Positions 52,825 through 62,512 of a stretch of 64,000 nucleotides of DNA are shown here, piece by piece. Origin of the DNA: Gemmatimonas aurantiaca T-27 (lineage in GTDB: Bacteria; Gemmatimonadota; Gemmatimonadetes; Gemmatimonadales; Gemmatimonadaceae); NCBI RefSeq assembly GCF_000010305.1, contig NC_012489.1:496001-560000 (forward strand). The letters run 5' to 3'. The position numbers were made by a program, and so were the translations under genes. The notes beneath the pieces are model-generated. The model was not told the origin of the DNA. It searched no databases and worked only from the letters and a program-made list of their open reading frames with translations. Positions within the stretch are counted from its first letter, which is position 1; each line of letters starts with the position of its first letter.

Positions 52825-53187
52825 CTATCGGGCGACAGCGGCTGCGTCGAGCGACCCGTGGGCCACCACATCACCCGCCGCATCACGACGCCACCAGTGC
52901 CCCACCAGACGCCCACCTCGCACGCGCGCATCGAACATGAGCCGTGCACCTTCCACGAGACCGACCAGTGCGCGTTGAGCGCCATCGAGCAGTTGCACGG
53001 GCTCGGGTGCGGCATCAGCCACGGTAATCGACAGGCCCAGCAGTGGCACGGTGGCGCTGGTGGGCACCGTCTGGCCCGTGCGTGTCGGGTGCAGCGAGAA
53101 GCTCGTCGTCTCGCCGCCTTCGTCGGCGGTCAGCGCTCCCTGCCAGGGGCTGGAGAGCGACAGGGGAGCAAGAGAGAGCGGAGACAT
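52825..53187 (-). CDS. Small hypothetical protein
   Basis: A 120-aa frame from ATG 53187 (SPLSLAPLSLSSPWQGALTA). It is beta-rich in appearance, with EPVQLLDGAQRALVGLVEGA and RLMFDARVRGGRLVGHWWRR. No signal peptide, Cys or membrane segment. Codon pattern and length support a gene, but the protein is unknown to me. The frame is open upstream to 53367, so the start is uncertain. It starts 438 bases away from the start of the plus-strand hydrolase gene (divergent) and ends near the DUF72 start. Confidence 0.5.
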   Translation of the reverse strand: MSPLSLAPLSLSSPWQGALTADEGGETTSFSLHPTRTGQTVPTSATVPLLGLSITVADAAPEPVQLLDGAQRALVGLVEGARLMFDARVRGGRLVGHWWRRDAAGDVVAHGSLDAAAVAR

Positions 53188-53615
53188 GAACAGAATTCCT
53201 GGCAAACGGGAGTTGCAGAACAGCGTCGAAGCGATCGGCGTCTGAAGCCTGTACCCATCAGACACTGCCACGCGTGACAAGGTTGGATGGGAAATCACGC
53301 TGTTACGCCGCAGTGACATGCGCGCAGTGCCTCCAGGCACTTGGCAACCGGACTTCCGACCGTACATTGCGAGAGAGGAGCGCGCAGTCTGGAGCCGACA
53401 TCACACGCTCGGCATCCGTGACGTCATGCGTGCTCATAGCGTCCTGAAAGCAAAGGCTTCGGCCGTGCTTCGACTGATCGTCGGTAGCGGATCCAATCCT
53501 CGCATTGAAAACGCACGCTGACGGACCCCGACGTCCTTGGCAGAAATGCCTGGGGCGTCGTGGTGCATCTGGGGGTGATGTCACCCCGTGTTGTCTTCAC
53601 CGGGGTTGATCACCG
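53188..53615. other. 428-bp divergent gap with a structured hairpin
   Basis: This lies between the divergent small hypothetical gene and the alpha/beta hydrolase. I see no supported gene, though short frames exist on both strands. The main feature is a hairpin at 53529-53560: CGACG...CGTCG and GGCA-GAAA-TGCC, the latter with a GNRA-type tetraloop. A second small stem (GGGGTGA-TG-TCACCCC) follows at 53572-53587. They precede ATG 53616 by about 55 and 29 bases, so they would sit in the leader. A TGACGTCA palindrome lies near 53419. Confidence 0.45.
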
Positions 53616-54476
53616 ATGTCCGATTTTCAGCTCGACCTGCAGCGCGTGACCGTACCCGATGCCACCACACGAAGTGGCATCGTTCTCGCCGTGCAGCGCA
53701 TTACGCTGCCGCGCACGACGCAGGCTGCGTCAGCCCGTCCGGCGCCATCCGCGTCCGCGGCAGCAGGCACATCGCCCACCATGGTGTTCCTGCACGAATC
53801 GCTGGGCTGCATCGAGACATGGCGCGAGTTCCCGGCATTCTTGGCGGAGGCCGCAGGGCTCGATGCCATCGTGTACGACCGACTGGGATATGGCCTGTCC
53901 GCACCCATGCCAGACACACCACGCGGGCTGGACTACCTCCACATCGAAGCCGAACGGTTGTTCCGCTTGCTCGATATTCTGGGCATCGGTGAGGTCGTAC
54001 TGTTCGGGCACAGCGACGGTGGATCCATCGCATTACTGGCGGCAGCGATGCAACCGCAGCGTGTGCGCGCGGTGATCACCGAAGGCGCGCATGTGTTTGT
54101 CGAAGAAGAAACGCTGGAAGGGGTGCGTATCGCGCAGGCGCTCATGGCGAAGACCGATCTGCCGGTGCGGCTCGCGCGGTATCACGGTGACAAGGTGGCC
54201 CGTCTCACAGCGGCGTGGATCGACACCTGGCTGTCACCGGGGTTTCGGGATTGGAACATCGAAACCAGTCTCCGTGCCGCCCGCTGTCCGGCGCTCATCA
54301 TCCAGGGAGAAGCGGACGAGTATGGCACGCCGGCGCAGGTGGAGGCGATCGTGAAGGGCTGGGGTGGAACGGCCGAAGCGCTGCTGTTGCCGGGCGCGCG
54401 GCATACGCCACATCGGGAGGCCACCAAGGCCGTGATGGCGGCCACTACGGCATTTCTGGCAACGGCACTGGCCTGA
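53616..54476 (+). CDS. Alpha/beta-hydrolase-fold protein
   Basis: A 286-aa hydrolase. The oxyanion-hole motif LHESLGCIETWREF, AIVYDRLGYGLSAP, the nucleophile elbow FGHSDGGSIALLAA (Ser in GHSDGG), the acid in IIQGEADEYG and the His in LLPGARHTPHREA complete the catalytic triad. The N-terminal 50 residues contain an Ala/Pro/Ser insertion (AASARPAPSASAAAGTSP). No signal peptide. Substrate unknown: esterase, haloalkane- or epoxide-type roles are possible. The 5' leader has a structured hairpin (53.53 kb) and a strong hairpin terminator follows the gene. Confidence 0.85.
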   Translation: MSDFQLDLQRVTVPDATTRSGIVLAVQRITLPRTTQAASARPAPSASAAAGTSPTMVFLHESLGCIETWREFPAFLAEAAGLDAIVYDRLGYGLSAPMPDTPRGLDYLHIEAERLFRLLDILGIGEVVLFGHSDGGSIALLAAAMQPQRVRAVITEGAHVFVEEETLEGVRIAQALMAKTDLPVRLARYHGDKVARLTAAWIDTWLSPGFRDWNIETSLRAARCPALIIQGEADEYGTPAQVEAIVKGWGGTAEALLLPGARHTPHREATKAVMAATTAFLATALA

Positions 54477-54490
54477 GCACTGCCACCAAC

Positions 54491-54534
54491 GCACCAGCGG
54501 GGCACGGAACCATCGTTCCGTGCCCCGCTGGTGC
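54491..54534. terminator. 20-bp hairpin between convergent genes
   Basis: A perfect 20-bp stem (GCACCAGCGGGGCACGGAAC with its inverse) and a 4-base loop CATC, flanked by ACCAA/TTGGT that lengthens it. It sits between the hydrolase stop (54476) and the odhB stop (54559). It should terminate both. Confidence 0.88.
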
Positions 54535-54558
54535 ATTGGTGCTTTGATGCGGTTCGTC

Positions 54559-55788
54559 TCAGAGCACCAGCATCGCGGCCGGATCTTCCATGAGCTCCTT
54601 CACGCGCACCAGGAACAACACGGCCTGCTGGCCGTCGATGATGCGGTGATCGTAGCTCAGGGCGATGTACATCATCGGACGGATCTCGACCTTGCCATCC
54701 ACTGCGATGGGGCGGTCCTGGATCTTGTGCAGACCCAGAATGCCCGACTGTGGATAGTTGATGATCGGTGTGGACACGAGTGAACCGAACACGCCACCAT
54801 TCGTGATGGTGAACGTGCCACCCGTGAGATCGTCCATCGACAGCTTGCCGTCGCGGGCACGCTTGGCCACCGCGCCGATGTCCTTGCCGATTTCCACGAC
54901 GCTCTTGCTGTCGGCGTCCTTGACGTTCGGCACCACGAGGCCCGCGTCGCTGGCGACGGCAATGCCCATGTTGACGTAGTGCTTGTAGACGATCGAGTCG
55001 CCGTCGATCTGCGCATTCACCAGCGGATACGACTTGAGCGCGATGCAGGCAGCCTTCGCGAAGAACGGCATGAACGACAGCTTCACGCCCTGTTCCTTCT
55101 CCACGCGTTCCTTCATGCGCTCACGGAACGCCGTGATCGCCGTCATGTCGACTTCGTTGAACGTCGTCAGATGTGCCGTGGACTGCTGTGACATCAGCAG
55201 GTTTTCGGCGATGCGCTTGCGGCGCGTCGTCATCTTCTCGCGCGTCTCGCGGCCGGCCGCGGAGGTCGGTGCCTTGGCCGGGGCGGCGGCGGGTGCCGGT
55301 GCCGCCGCGGCGGCAGGCTGCGGGGTGCGCAACGCGTCGACCACATCGGCCTTGGAGACCACGCCACCACGACCCGTGCCGGCCACATCGGCCGTGTTCA
55401 CGCCACTTTCGGTGGCGAGACGGGCTGCGGCCGGGGAGACCTTGGCGTCCGCCGAAGGCGCGGCAGCGACGACGGGAGCGGCCGCAGGGGCCGATGCCAC
55501 CGGCGCAGGCGCCGCTGCAGGCGCACTCGCAACAGGCGCACTCGCGGCGGCCGCGCCGGCTGCAATTTCGCCGAGCACTTCGCCGACGGCGACGACATCA
55601 CCTTCGCCTTTGGCGCGCGCCGTCAGCACGCCCGCTTCGAGCGCAGGCACTTCCACCGTGATCTTGTCCGTTTCGAGCTCAACCAGCGTATCGCCGACGG
55701 CAACAGCGTCGCCTTCCTTCTTGAGCCAGCGCGAGACGGTCGCCTCGACGATGGATTCGCCGAGAGGGGGAACCTTGATTGACGACAT
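54559..55788 (-). CDS. sucB: Dihydrolipoyl succinyltransferase (E2 of 2-oxoglutarate dehydrogenase)
   Basis: Core acyltransferase of the 2-oxoglutarate dehydrogenase complex (409 aa). Order: lipoyl domain ([20 protein letters not shown], with the lipoyl Lys in ETDKI), a Pro/Ala-rich linker (about residues 85-110, [20 protein letters not shown]), a peripheral-subunit-binding domain ([20 protein letters not shown]), another Ala/Pro linker, then the catalytic domain with [11 protein letters not shown]-like [20 protein letters not shown] and the active-site His and Asp in [27 protein letters not shown] and [15 protein letters not shown] identify the succinyl rather than pyruvate type. The matching E3 is lpdA; E1 lies elsewhere. 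ATG 55788 has a clear start. Confidence 0.93.
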   Translation of the reverse strand: MSSIKVPPLGESIVEATVSRWLKKEGDAVAVGDTLVELETDKITVEVPALEAGVLTARAKGEGDVVAVGEVLGEIAAGAAAASAPVASAPAAAPAPVASAPAAAPVVAAAPSADAKVSPAAARLATESGVNTADVAGTGRGGVVSKADVVDALRTPQPAAAAAPAPAAAPAKAPTSAAGRETREKMTTRRKRIAENLLMSQQSTAHLTTFNEVDMTAITAFRERMKERVEKEQGVKLSFMPFFAKAACIALKSYPLVNAQIDGDSIVYKHYVNMGIAVASDAGLVVPNVKDADSKSVVEIGKDIGAVAKRARDGKLSMDDLTGGTFTITNGGVFGSLVSTPIINYPQSGILGLHKIQDRPIAVDGKVEIRPMMYIALSYDHRIIDGQQAVLFLVRVKELMEDPAAMLVL

Positions 55789-55940
55789 GAGGCGGAGCGA
55801 TGAAGGAACAGTGTCGCGGAACGGGATCCGAACGTGGGCGTCGAATCAGGTCATGAACTCCGAAATATAGAGAGCCGCACACCCAAGCTGCCCACCCCCA
55901 CCGCTGCTTTTGCGTCCGGGAATGTCACTAGATTGCGCGC

Positions 55941-56978
55941 ATGCGAGCCTTGACCTTCAGCGCCTTTGGTGGCCCCGAGCAGCTTGTCGTGCGCGATGTA
56001 CGCGAGCCCACCGTCACCTCGGCCGACGCGGTGCGTGTCCGGATACAGGCCGCCGCGCTCAACCGGCTGGATCTGTGGGCGCTCAGCGGCATCCCCGGCT
56101 CGCGGATCATTCCCGGCTGGCCCTTGGGTTCCGACGGGGCCGGCATCGTGGAGTCGGTGGGTTCGGCCGTGACCAGCGTGAAGGTGGGCGATCGGGTCAT
56201 CATCAATCCGGGGGTCCTCGACCGCAATTGCCGGTGTGAGTACTGCCGGGACGGTGACCAGCCGCTGTGTCTGACCTATGGCATCCTGGGTGAGCACCTG
56301 CCGGGCACGCTGGCCGAGTTTGTGGTGGTGCCGGCGGCCAATCTGCGCACCATTCCGGACTGGATCCCCTGGGACATCGCGGCGGCCTTTCCGCTGGCCA
56401 CCCTGACCGCCTGGCGCATGATCGTCACACGGGCCAAGGTGCGCCCGGGCGATCAGGTGCTGGTCTGGGGCATCGGGGGTGGGGTCGCGCTGGCCGCGCT
56501 GCAGATCGCCAAACACATCGGCGCCACCGTGTGGGTGACGTCCGGCAGTCCGCACAAGCTCGAACGGGCGCAGTTTCTGGGGGCTGACCACCTGCTCGAC
56601 CATCGCGAGGCCGATCTGGGCAAGCGAATTCGCGAACGCACCGGCAAGCGCGGTGTGGATGTGGTGATCGATTCGGTGGGGGAAGCCACCTGGCCGCAGT
56701 CGCTGATCGCTCTGGGCAAGCGTGGCCGCCTGGTCACCTGTGGCGGGACGTCCGGCCCGATGGTGCAGGTGGATGTCCGTCGCATGTTCTGGAACCAGTG
56801 GAGCCTGATGGGCTCCACCATGGGCAACGACGCCGAATTCGATGCGATGACCGAGTTCTTCCGGCATGGGTCACTGCAGCCGCCGGTCGATTCGGTGTGG
56901 ACACTGGAGCAGGCGCCGCTGGCCTATGAGCGGCTGGCCTCCGGCGCGCAGTTCGGCAAAGTCGTTGTGACGCTCTGA
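55941..56978 (+). CDS. Medium-chain dehydrogenase/reductase (quinone oxidoreductase-like)
   Basis: A 345-aa NAD(P)H-dependent MDR enzyme. The N-terminal GroES-like domain has AALNRLDLWALSGIPG, which replaces the catalytic-zinc cysteine motif of alcohol dehydrogenases, so it should act like a zinc-independent quinone oxidoreductase. Yet it keeps four cysteines of the structural zinc lobe (NCRCEYCRDGDQPLC, spacing C-x-C-xx-C-x7-C), an unusual mixture for the QOR branch. The Rossmann motif is LVWGIGGGVALAALQIAKHI. Substrate unknown. It is followed after 21 bases by a small zinc-ribbon gene in the same direction. Confidence 0.85.
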   Translation: MRALTFSAFGGPEQLVVRDVREPTVTSADAVRVRIQAAALNRLDLWALSGIPGSRIIPGWPLGSDGAGIVESVGSAVTSVKVGDRVIINPGVLDRNCRCEYCRDGDQPLCLTYGILGEHLPGTLAEFVVVPAANLRTIPDWIPWDIAAAFPLATLTAWRMIVTRAKVRPGDQVLVWGIGGGVALAALQIAKHIGATVWVTSGSPHKLERAQFLGADHLLDHREADLGKRIRERTGKRGVDVVIDSVGEATWPQSLIALGKRGRLVTCGGTSGPMVQVDVRRMFWNQWSLMGSTMGNDAEFDAMTEFFRHGSLQPPVDSVWTLEQAPLAYERLASGAQFGKVVVTL

Positions 56979-56999
56979 TCGATCGGCCTGAGGGGCGTG

Positions 57000-57224
57000 A
57001 TGACCGAGACCGCGCGATACACTGTCGATGAAGAGAAGGCCCTCAAGGCAGCGGTGTTGGCCGGCGAGCCGGCCACCTGTCCGCGCTGCGAGGTGCGCAT
57101 GACCCACCGTCCCATCGGTGGCGGATCGTTTGGGCTGGGCTATCATCGGCAGCGGGAGTGGCTGTTGTGTCCGTCGTGCCGACGCAGCGCCATCTTCGAC
57201 GTGAAACGCGGCACGCGGCTGTAG
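57000..57224 (+). CDS. Small zinc-ribbon protein
   Basis: A 74-aa protein with two CxxC pairs (TCPRCEVRMTHRP and LLCPSCRRSAIFDVK), a zinc ribbon, separated by an insert with GLGYHRQREW. The fold is that of small nucleic-acid- or protein-binding ribbons. The start is ATG 57000; GTG 56997 is one codon earlier. It is 21 bases after the MDR gene, and therefore probably cotranscribed. The function is unknown. Confidence 0.72.
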   Translation: MTETARYTVDEEKALKAAVLAGEPATCPRCEVRMTHRPIGGGSFGLGYHRQREWLLCPSCRRSAIFDVKRGTRL

Positions 57225-57350
57225 CCGTAGGATCACCAGGGGCGGTCATGGCCGGGGGAGGTTCCCTGAAAGGTTCCCCTGCGGTTCCGTCTCGTGTCCC
57301 ACTAGTTTTGTAGCGATTGTTGCGCTCCGTAGCCTCTTCTCCGGATTCCC

Positions 57351-58271
57351 TTGTTTCAGCCGTTCGCGTCACCGTTTGCTGATTCCCTGCTGCTCGCCGA
57401 TGCGGCGACGCAGAGCCCTGCGGGCACCACGACTGCGGCGAGCACGTTCTCGGAACGTCTCGAGCAGAGTTTCTCGCTGCTCAGCGAGTTCGTGCCGGCG
57501 CTCTTTGGTGCGCTGGTCATCCTGTTCGCGGGATACCTCGTTGCGAAGGTGGTGGAGAAGGGCACGACCCGGCTGCTGCGTCGACTGCGCCTGAATCAGT
57601 TGTTGGAGCGCGGCGGTGTCCTGCAGGCGGTGGAGCGTTCCGGCTCACACCTGAATCCGGCCAAGGTCATCGCGAACCTGCTCTTCTGGGTGGTGATGTT
57701 CGCGGTGCTGCTGGTCGCGGCCAGCGCCATCGGGCTCGACTCGCTCGCGAATGTCTTCACGGAGCTCATGAGCTACATCCCGAGTGTGATCGCGGCGATC
57801 GTGATCATCATTCTCGGCATCGTGCTCGGCGGATTCGTGGGTGGCCTCATCATGGCCTCGGCGGGCGGATTGTACGGTGGCCCGTGGCTGGCGCGCACCG
57901 GGCGGGGCGGCGTGATCGTGCTGGCCGTGTTCATGGCGCTGCAGGAACTCGGGATCGCCACTGACATCGTCACCACGGCGTTTGCGATACTGTTTGGCGC
58001 GGTGGCGTTGGCGCTGGCCTTGTCGTTCGGGCTGGGCAACCGCGACCTGGCGGCCGAGATCACACGCGAGTGGTATGAGCGCTATCGCGCCGAACGCCGG
58101 GCGATCGACGCCGAGGCGGCGGCGGAGGAAGCCGAAGAGTTGGCCGAGGCCACATCGGAAGAAGCCGCGGAAGCTGCTGCAGATGCGGCGGCCGAGGCGC
58201 AGGCGGTGGCCAAGGCGGCAGCGCAGGCGGCGGCCCGCGCAGGCAACGCGCCCCCCAAGGTTGCCCTGTAA
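57351..58271 (+). CDS. CmpX/MscS-related transmembrane-helix protein
   Basis: A 306-aa membrane protein with the conserved-TM-helix repeats of CmpX/small-conductance mechanosensitive channel relatives. Segments include EFVPALFGALVILFAGYLVA, ANLLFWVVMFAVLLVAASAI, SYIPSVIAAIVIIILGIVLG, GGVIVLAVFMALQELGIATD and TAFAILFGAVALALALSFGLG followed by NRDLA. After the membrane part is a 65-residue coiled, Glu/Ala-rich tail (EAAAEEAEELAEATSEEAAE, AKAAAQAAARAGNAP). No MscS beta domain is present, so it may be a regulatory or sensor protein rather than a channel. TTG 57351 is used as the start. Confidence 0.75.
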   Translation: MFQPFASPFADSLLLADAATQSPAGTTTAASTFSERLEQSFSLLSEFVPALFGALVILFAGYLVAKVVEKGTTRLLRRLRLNQLLERGGVLQAVERSGSHLNPAKVIANLLFWVVMFAVLLVAASAIGLDSLANVFTELMSYIPSVIAAIVIIILGIVLGGFVGGLIMASAGGLYGGPWLARTGRGGVIVLAVFMALQELGIATDIVTTAFAILFGAVALALALSFGLGNRDLAAEITREWYERYRAERRAIDAEAAAEEAEELAEATSEEAAEAAADAAAEAQAVAKAAAQAAARAGNAPPKVAL

Positions 58272-58432
58272 GGCGGACACCAGGCCCGGGTGATGCCCGG
58301 GTGCCTGCGCAAGTCCCTGCAAGTCCCTGCAAGGCCCCAATCGCCGATTTTCGCCCATGTGATTCGGGGCAAACCGGTGGTTAAATTTCACTGGTTCCAC
58401 CCGGATTGGCCGTACCTCCTGCCCGTCGTGAC

Positions 58433-60946
58433 ATGACCGCACCGAACGCCCGCGAACGTATCCTGCCGCGCCTCATCGACGAGGAGGTCAAGGAGTCGTT
58501 CATCAACTACTCCATGAGCGTCATCGTGTCGCGCGCCCTGCCGGACGTGCGCGATGGACTCAAGCCCGTACATCGACGTGTGTTGTACGCGATGAACGAG
58601 CTCGGACTGTTGCCGGGGCGTGCGTACAAGAAGTCCGCGACGGTGGTTGGGGACGTGCTCGGCAAGTATCACCCACACGGTGACAGCAGCGTGTACGACG
58701 CGCTGGTGCGCATGGTGCAGACGTTCTCGCTGCGCTACCCGCTGGTGGATGGTCAGGGCAACTTCGGCTCGATGGACGGCGACAATGCGGCCGCCTACCG
58801 CTATACCGAAGCACGCCTGACGCGCATGGCCGTGGAGATGCTCACCGACATCGACAAGAACACGGTCGATTTCGCCCCGAACTTCGACGACCGATTGGAA
58901 GAGCCGCGGGTGTTGCCCGCTGGTTTCCCCAACCTGCTCGTGAACGGATCGACGGGTATCGCCGTCGGCATGGCGACGAATATTCCGCCGCACAACCTGC
59001 GCGAAGTCATCAGCGCGGTGATTGCCCTGATCGACAATCCCGAGCTGGATGGGCCTGCGCTGCGCAAGCTGGTGAAGGGGCCGGATTTCCCGACGGGTGG
59101 CTACATCTACGGTCGTGCGGGCATCGCCGACTATCAGGACACGGGTCGCGGCCGCATCATCATGCGCGCGCGGGCCGTGATCGAAGAGAAGGAGTCGAGC
59201 GGCAAGTCGCAGATTGTCGTGACCGAAGTGCCGTATCAGGTGAACAAGGCCAAGCTCGTGGCGGACATCGCCGAGCTGGTGCGCGACCAGAAGCTCACGG
59301 GCATCTCCGCGCTGCGCGACGAATCCGACAAGGACGGCGTGCGCGTGGTGATCGAGCTCAAGCGCGATGCGATTCCGCGTGTGGTGCTGAACCAACTGTA
59401 CAAGCACACCGCGATGCAGAGCACGTTTGGCGTCATCATGCTGGCGCTGGTGCCCGATCCGCACACGCGTCAGCTCGTGCCCAAGGTGCTCACGCTCCGT
59501 CAGTGCCTCGAGCATTACATCGCGCACCGTCATGAAGTCATCGTACGGCGCACGCAGTTCGATCTCGACAAGGCACTCGAGCGCGAACATATCCTCGAAG
59601 GTCTCAAGATCGCCGTCGACAACATCGACGAAGTGATCGCGCTCATTCGTGCGGCGTCGGATACGCCCACGGCGAGCGCACAGTTGCAGTCGCGGTTCGG
59701 ACTCTCGGAGCGTCAGGCCGAGGCCATCCTCAACATGCGTCTCGCGAAGCTCACCGGTCTCGAGCGCGACAAGCTCGAGGAAGAGCTGGTCGAGGTGCGC
59801 GCGTTCATTCTCGAGATGCGTGGCATCCTGGAGTCGCGCGATCGCCGCATGAGCATCCTGAAGGGTGAGCTCATTCAGGTGGCCGAGACGTATGGTGACG
59901 AGCGGCGCACCGAGATTGTCAGCGACGAAGGCGAGTTCTCCATCGAGGATCTGATCGCCGAGGAGGAGATGGTGGTGACCATCACCCACGGCGGCTACAT
60001 CAAGCGCACCCCGTTGTCCCTGTACAACCGGCAGGGGCGTGGTGGTCGTGGCAAGGCCAGCGCGGATCTCAAGGAACACGACTTCATCGAGCGGTTCTAC
60101 GTGGCGAGTACGCACACGTACATGCTCATTTTCACCGATGATGGGCGGTGTTTCTGGCTCAAGGTGCACGAATTGCCACAGGCCGGGCGGAATACGCGCG
60201 GCAAGCCGATCGTGAACCTGATCAACGTCACACCGGACACCCGCATTCGGGCGATCGTGGTCACCAAGGAATTCTCGGACACGGAATTCCTGCTGTTCTG
60301 CACCCGGAACGGCACGGTCAAGAAGACGGCGCTGTCGCAGTACTCCAATCCGCGCGCGAACGGTATCAAGGCCATCAAGATCGAGCAGGACGACGAATTG
60401 ATGGACGTGCAGGTCACGAGTGGCAACAACGACGTGGTGTTGGCCACCCGTCATGGCCTCTCGGTGCGGTTCCACGAAAGCGATGTGCGCGAGATGGGCC
60501 GCGATACCACCGGTGTGAAGGGAATCGAGCTGCGTCCGTCCGACCAATTGGTGGGCATGGTCGTCATCAAGCGTGAGGCCACCCTGCTCGTGGTCACCGA
60601 GCGTGGCCTCGGCAAGTGCAGCGAAGTGAGCGAGTATCGGGTCCAGAAGCGCGGCGGCAAGGGCATTCTCACGCTGAATCGCACCGTGAAGACGGGCGAT
60701 GTGATTGCGCTGATGGAAGTCGTGCCCGAGGACGAGCTGATGCTCATGACCCGTCAGGGCATCGCCATCCGCAGCAAGGTGAGCGAGATCCGCGTGACGG
60801 GCCGTGCTGCCCAGGGCGTCAAGCTGGTGGCCCTGGACGATCTTGATGGGGTGTCGGCTGTGGCCCGCGTGATCCCGGACGACAAGGAAGGCGAAGGCGA
60901 GGGCGAAGAAAGCGGCGCCACCACGATGGAAGGCGACGCCGAGTAA
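58433..60946 (+). CDS. gyrA: DNA gyrase subunit A
   Basis: Cleaves and rejoins DNA within gyrase, the enzyme that introduces negative supercoils. The 837-aa protein has [40 protein letters not shown], the quinolone-determining stretch [20 protein letters not shown], and the catalytic Tyr (about residue 124) in [17 protein letters not shown]. The coil tower runs over about residues 365-490 ([20 protein letters not shown]), then the C-terminal beta-pinwheel with the GyrA box [11 protein letters not shown] near residue 540. The positions equivalent to E. coli Ser83 and Asp87 are Ser and Asp (susceptible type). A TTG at 58406 is possible, but ATG 58433 ([10 protein letters not shown]) fits. The acidic tail is [19 protein letters not shown]-like. 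A terminator follows. Confidence 0.96.
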   Translation: MTAPNARERILPRLIDEEVKESFINYSMSVIVSRALPDVRDGLKPVHRRVLYAMNELGLLPGRAYKKSATVVGDVLGKYHPHGDSSVYDALVRMVQTFSLRYPLVDGQGNFGSMDGDNAAAYRYTEARLTRMAVEMLTDIDKNTVDFAPNFDDRLEEPRVLPAGFPNLLVNGSTGIAVGMATNIPPHNLREVISAVIALIDNPELDGPALRKLVKGPDFPTGGYIYGRAGIADYQDTGRGRIIMRARAVIEEKESSGKSQIVVTEVPYQVNKAKLVADIAELVRDQKLTGISALRDESDKDGVRVVIELKRDAIPRVVLNQLYKHTAMQSTFGVIMLALVPDPHTRQLVPKVLTLRQCLEHYIAHRHEVIVRRTQFDLDKALEREHILEGLKIAVDNIDEVIALIRAASDTPTASAQLQSRFGLSERQAEAILNMRLAKLTGLERDKLEEELVEVRAFILEMRGILESRDRRMSILKGELIQVAETYGDERRTEIVSDEGEFSIEDLIAEEEMVVTITHGGYIKRTPLSLYNRQGRGGRGKASADLKEHDFIERFYVASTHTYMLIFTDDGRCFWLKVHELPQAGRNTRGKPIVNLINVTPDTRIRAIVVTKEFSDTEFLLFCTRNGTVKKTALSQYSNPRANGIKAIKIEQDDELMDVQVTSGNNDVVLATRHGLSVRFHESDVREMGRDTTGVKGIELRPSDQLVGMVVIKREATLLVVTERGLGKCSEVSEYRVQKRGGKGILTLNRTVKTGDVIALMEVVPEDELMLMTRQGIAIRSKVSEIRVTGRAAQGVKLVALDDLDGVSAVARVIPDDKEGEGEGEESGATTMEGDAE

Positions 60947-60987
60947 GGCGTCGTCGCCATCGGGCGACGTGAAGCGGTGCCCGTCAG

Positions 60988-61018
60988 GACGCGCGCATTC
61001 GGCGCGCGTCGGTCTTTC
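60988..61018 (+). terminator. Terminator after gyrA
   Basis: GACGCGCGC pairs with GCGCGCGTC across a 5-base loop, followed by GGTCTTTC. It lies 42 bases after the gyrA stop and before the start of the next gene. Confidence 0.65.
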
Positions 61019-61029
61019 GAGGAGTGGGA

Positions 61030-62505
61030 ATGGCGACGTCGCGCATTCTGGTAGCCGACGACGACGAAGCGGTGCTGCAGTCCGTGACCTGGTTGCTCCA
61101 GGAGAACGGCTATGAGGTCATTCCCGCCAATGGCGGCGTCTCCTGTCTCGAGCAACTCGAGCGGCGCTCACCGGACCTGCTGCTGCTCGATATCCTCATG
61201 CCGGATGCCGACGGCTGCCAGCTACTCGAGCGCATCAAGTCGGAAGACCGCTGGCGGGACCTCCCAGTGCTCATGCTGTCGGCCCAGCCGCCGGAAGAGG
61301 CGTCTGTGAAATCTCTGGGCCTGGGGGCGGCGGATTTCATTCGCAAGCCTTACCGGCCCAAGGAGTTGCTGGCCCGTGTGCAGGCGCAGTTGCGTATGGG
61401 GGCGTTGCTGCGCTCCACGCGCACCGCGCTGCTCCGCACGGAAGAAGCCCTGGTACGGGCGCAGCAGGATGCGGATAGCCGGCGCAAGCTGGTGGACATC
61501 CTGCATGAAGTCACCGGCGATCTGTCCGTCAACGAGCTGTTTCACCTGCTCGTGCGTCGTGCGGCTCGTGCGCTCAATGTATCCCACTGTTCGGTGGTGC
61601 TGGCCCGACCGGGTGATGCACACGCGGTGGTCGTGGCGGCATTCGAAAACCCTTCACTGCAGCACCTGTCGGTACAGCTCGAGCGGTATCCGGAAATCCG
61701 GGCAGCGCTGGAGAGTGGGCAGCCCGTGCTGGTGGAAGACCTCGAAACGCACCCGTTGTACGAAGGGGTGCGCGAAGTATGGGGCATCGAAGGCATCGAG
61801 GTGTCGATCCGTTCGGTCATCGCGCTGCCATTTTCCGTCGATCGCGGACAATACGGCGTGTTCCTGGTGCGTCGTACGCGCGAACAGGAACTCTTCGGGC
61901 CGGCCGATCTCGAGTTCGCGCAGGCGGTCATCACGGCGGCGGTGGCCGTGATCCAGCGGGCGCAGATGGTGGAGAGCACCATGGCCGACAATGCCCGTCT
62001 CGAGCAGCTCGCGCAGACCGACCCGCTCACCCAGTTGCTCAATCGTCGCGCGTTGACGGAGCGTATCACAGCGGAGATGGAGCGGGCGCTGCGCTACGAT
62101 TCCACGCTCGCGTTGCTGATGATCGACCTCGATCACTTCAAGAAGGTGAACGACACGTACGGTCACCTCGTCGGCGACGATGTGCTGCGGGATGTGGGTC
62201 AGCTCCTTGGGCACACGATCCGAGGCAGCGACATCACGGCGCGCTACGGTGGTGAAGAGTTTCTGGTGTTGTTGCCGGAAACCGACGATGCGGGCGCGGT
62301 GGCCTTCGCGGAACGCATTCGGGTGGCGATGGAGGAACATCCGTTCGCGCGGGATTCGATGGCCGAGCCACTCAAGCTGACGGCATCGATCGGCGTGGCG
62401 GTCTTTCCGGCCGCCCGGATCGAAAATGTCGAGGACCTGTTCGCGCGTGCCGATGCGGCGCTGTATCGCGCCAAGGCCGAAGGGCGCAACCGGGTGCGGA
62501 TGTAG
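61030..62505 (+). CDS. Response regulator with GAF and diguanylate cyclase (GGDEF) domains
   Basis: A 491-aa signalling protein. Receiver: residues 1-120, with ADDDEAV, phospho-acceptor Asp54 in LLLLDILMPDADG and switch Lys106 in FIRKPYRPKEL. A GAF domain (about 160-310; HEVTGDLSVNELFHLLVRRA, VRSVIALPFSVDRGQYGVFL-type) senses an unknown small molecule. The GGDEF domain (about 325-490) has LTQLLNRRALTERI, LLMIDLDHFKKVNDTYGHLV, and active-site RYGGEEFLVLL. An allosteric I-site RxxD (RGSD) lies five residues before GGEEF, so product inhibition by cyclic di-GMP is expected. ATG 61030 is chosen; GTG 61024 is an alternative. Confidence 0.92.
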   Translation: MATSRILVADDDEAVLQSVTWLLQENGYEVIPANGGVSCLEQLERRSPDLLLLDILMPDADGCQLLERIKSEDRWRDLPVLMLSAQPPEEASVKSLGLGAADFIRKPYRPKELLARVQAQLRMGALLRSTRTALLRTEEALVRAQQDADSRRKLVDILHEVTGDLSVNELFHLLVRRAARALNVSHCSVVLARPGDAHAVVVAAFENPSLQHLSVQLERYPEIRAALESGQPVLVEDLETHPLYEGVREVWGIEGIEVSIRSVIALPFSVDRGQYGVFLVRRTREQELFGPADLEFAQAVITAAVAVIQRAQMVESTMADNARLEQLAQTDPLTQLLNRRALTERITAEMERALRYDSTLALLMIDLDHFKKVNDTYGHLVGDDVLRDVGQLLGHTIRGSDITARYGGEEFLVLLPETDDAGAVAFAERIRVAMEEHPFARDSMAEPLKLTASIGVAVFPAARIENVEDLFARADAALYRAKAEGRNRVRM

Positions 62506-62512
62506 GCTGGGG

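Noticed and set aside
50332-55788. A complete 2-oxoglutarate dehydrogenase operon
   Set aside because: Only E2 and E3 are present, separated by three genes including convergent and divergent ones; no E1 gene lies in the window.
58388-60547. A 719-codon open frame on the minus strand opposite gyrA
   Set aside because: It lies wholly opposite a certain gene, in the frame where high-GC codon bias opens long antisense frames. The protein is His/Arg-rich and has no domain.
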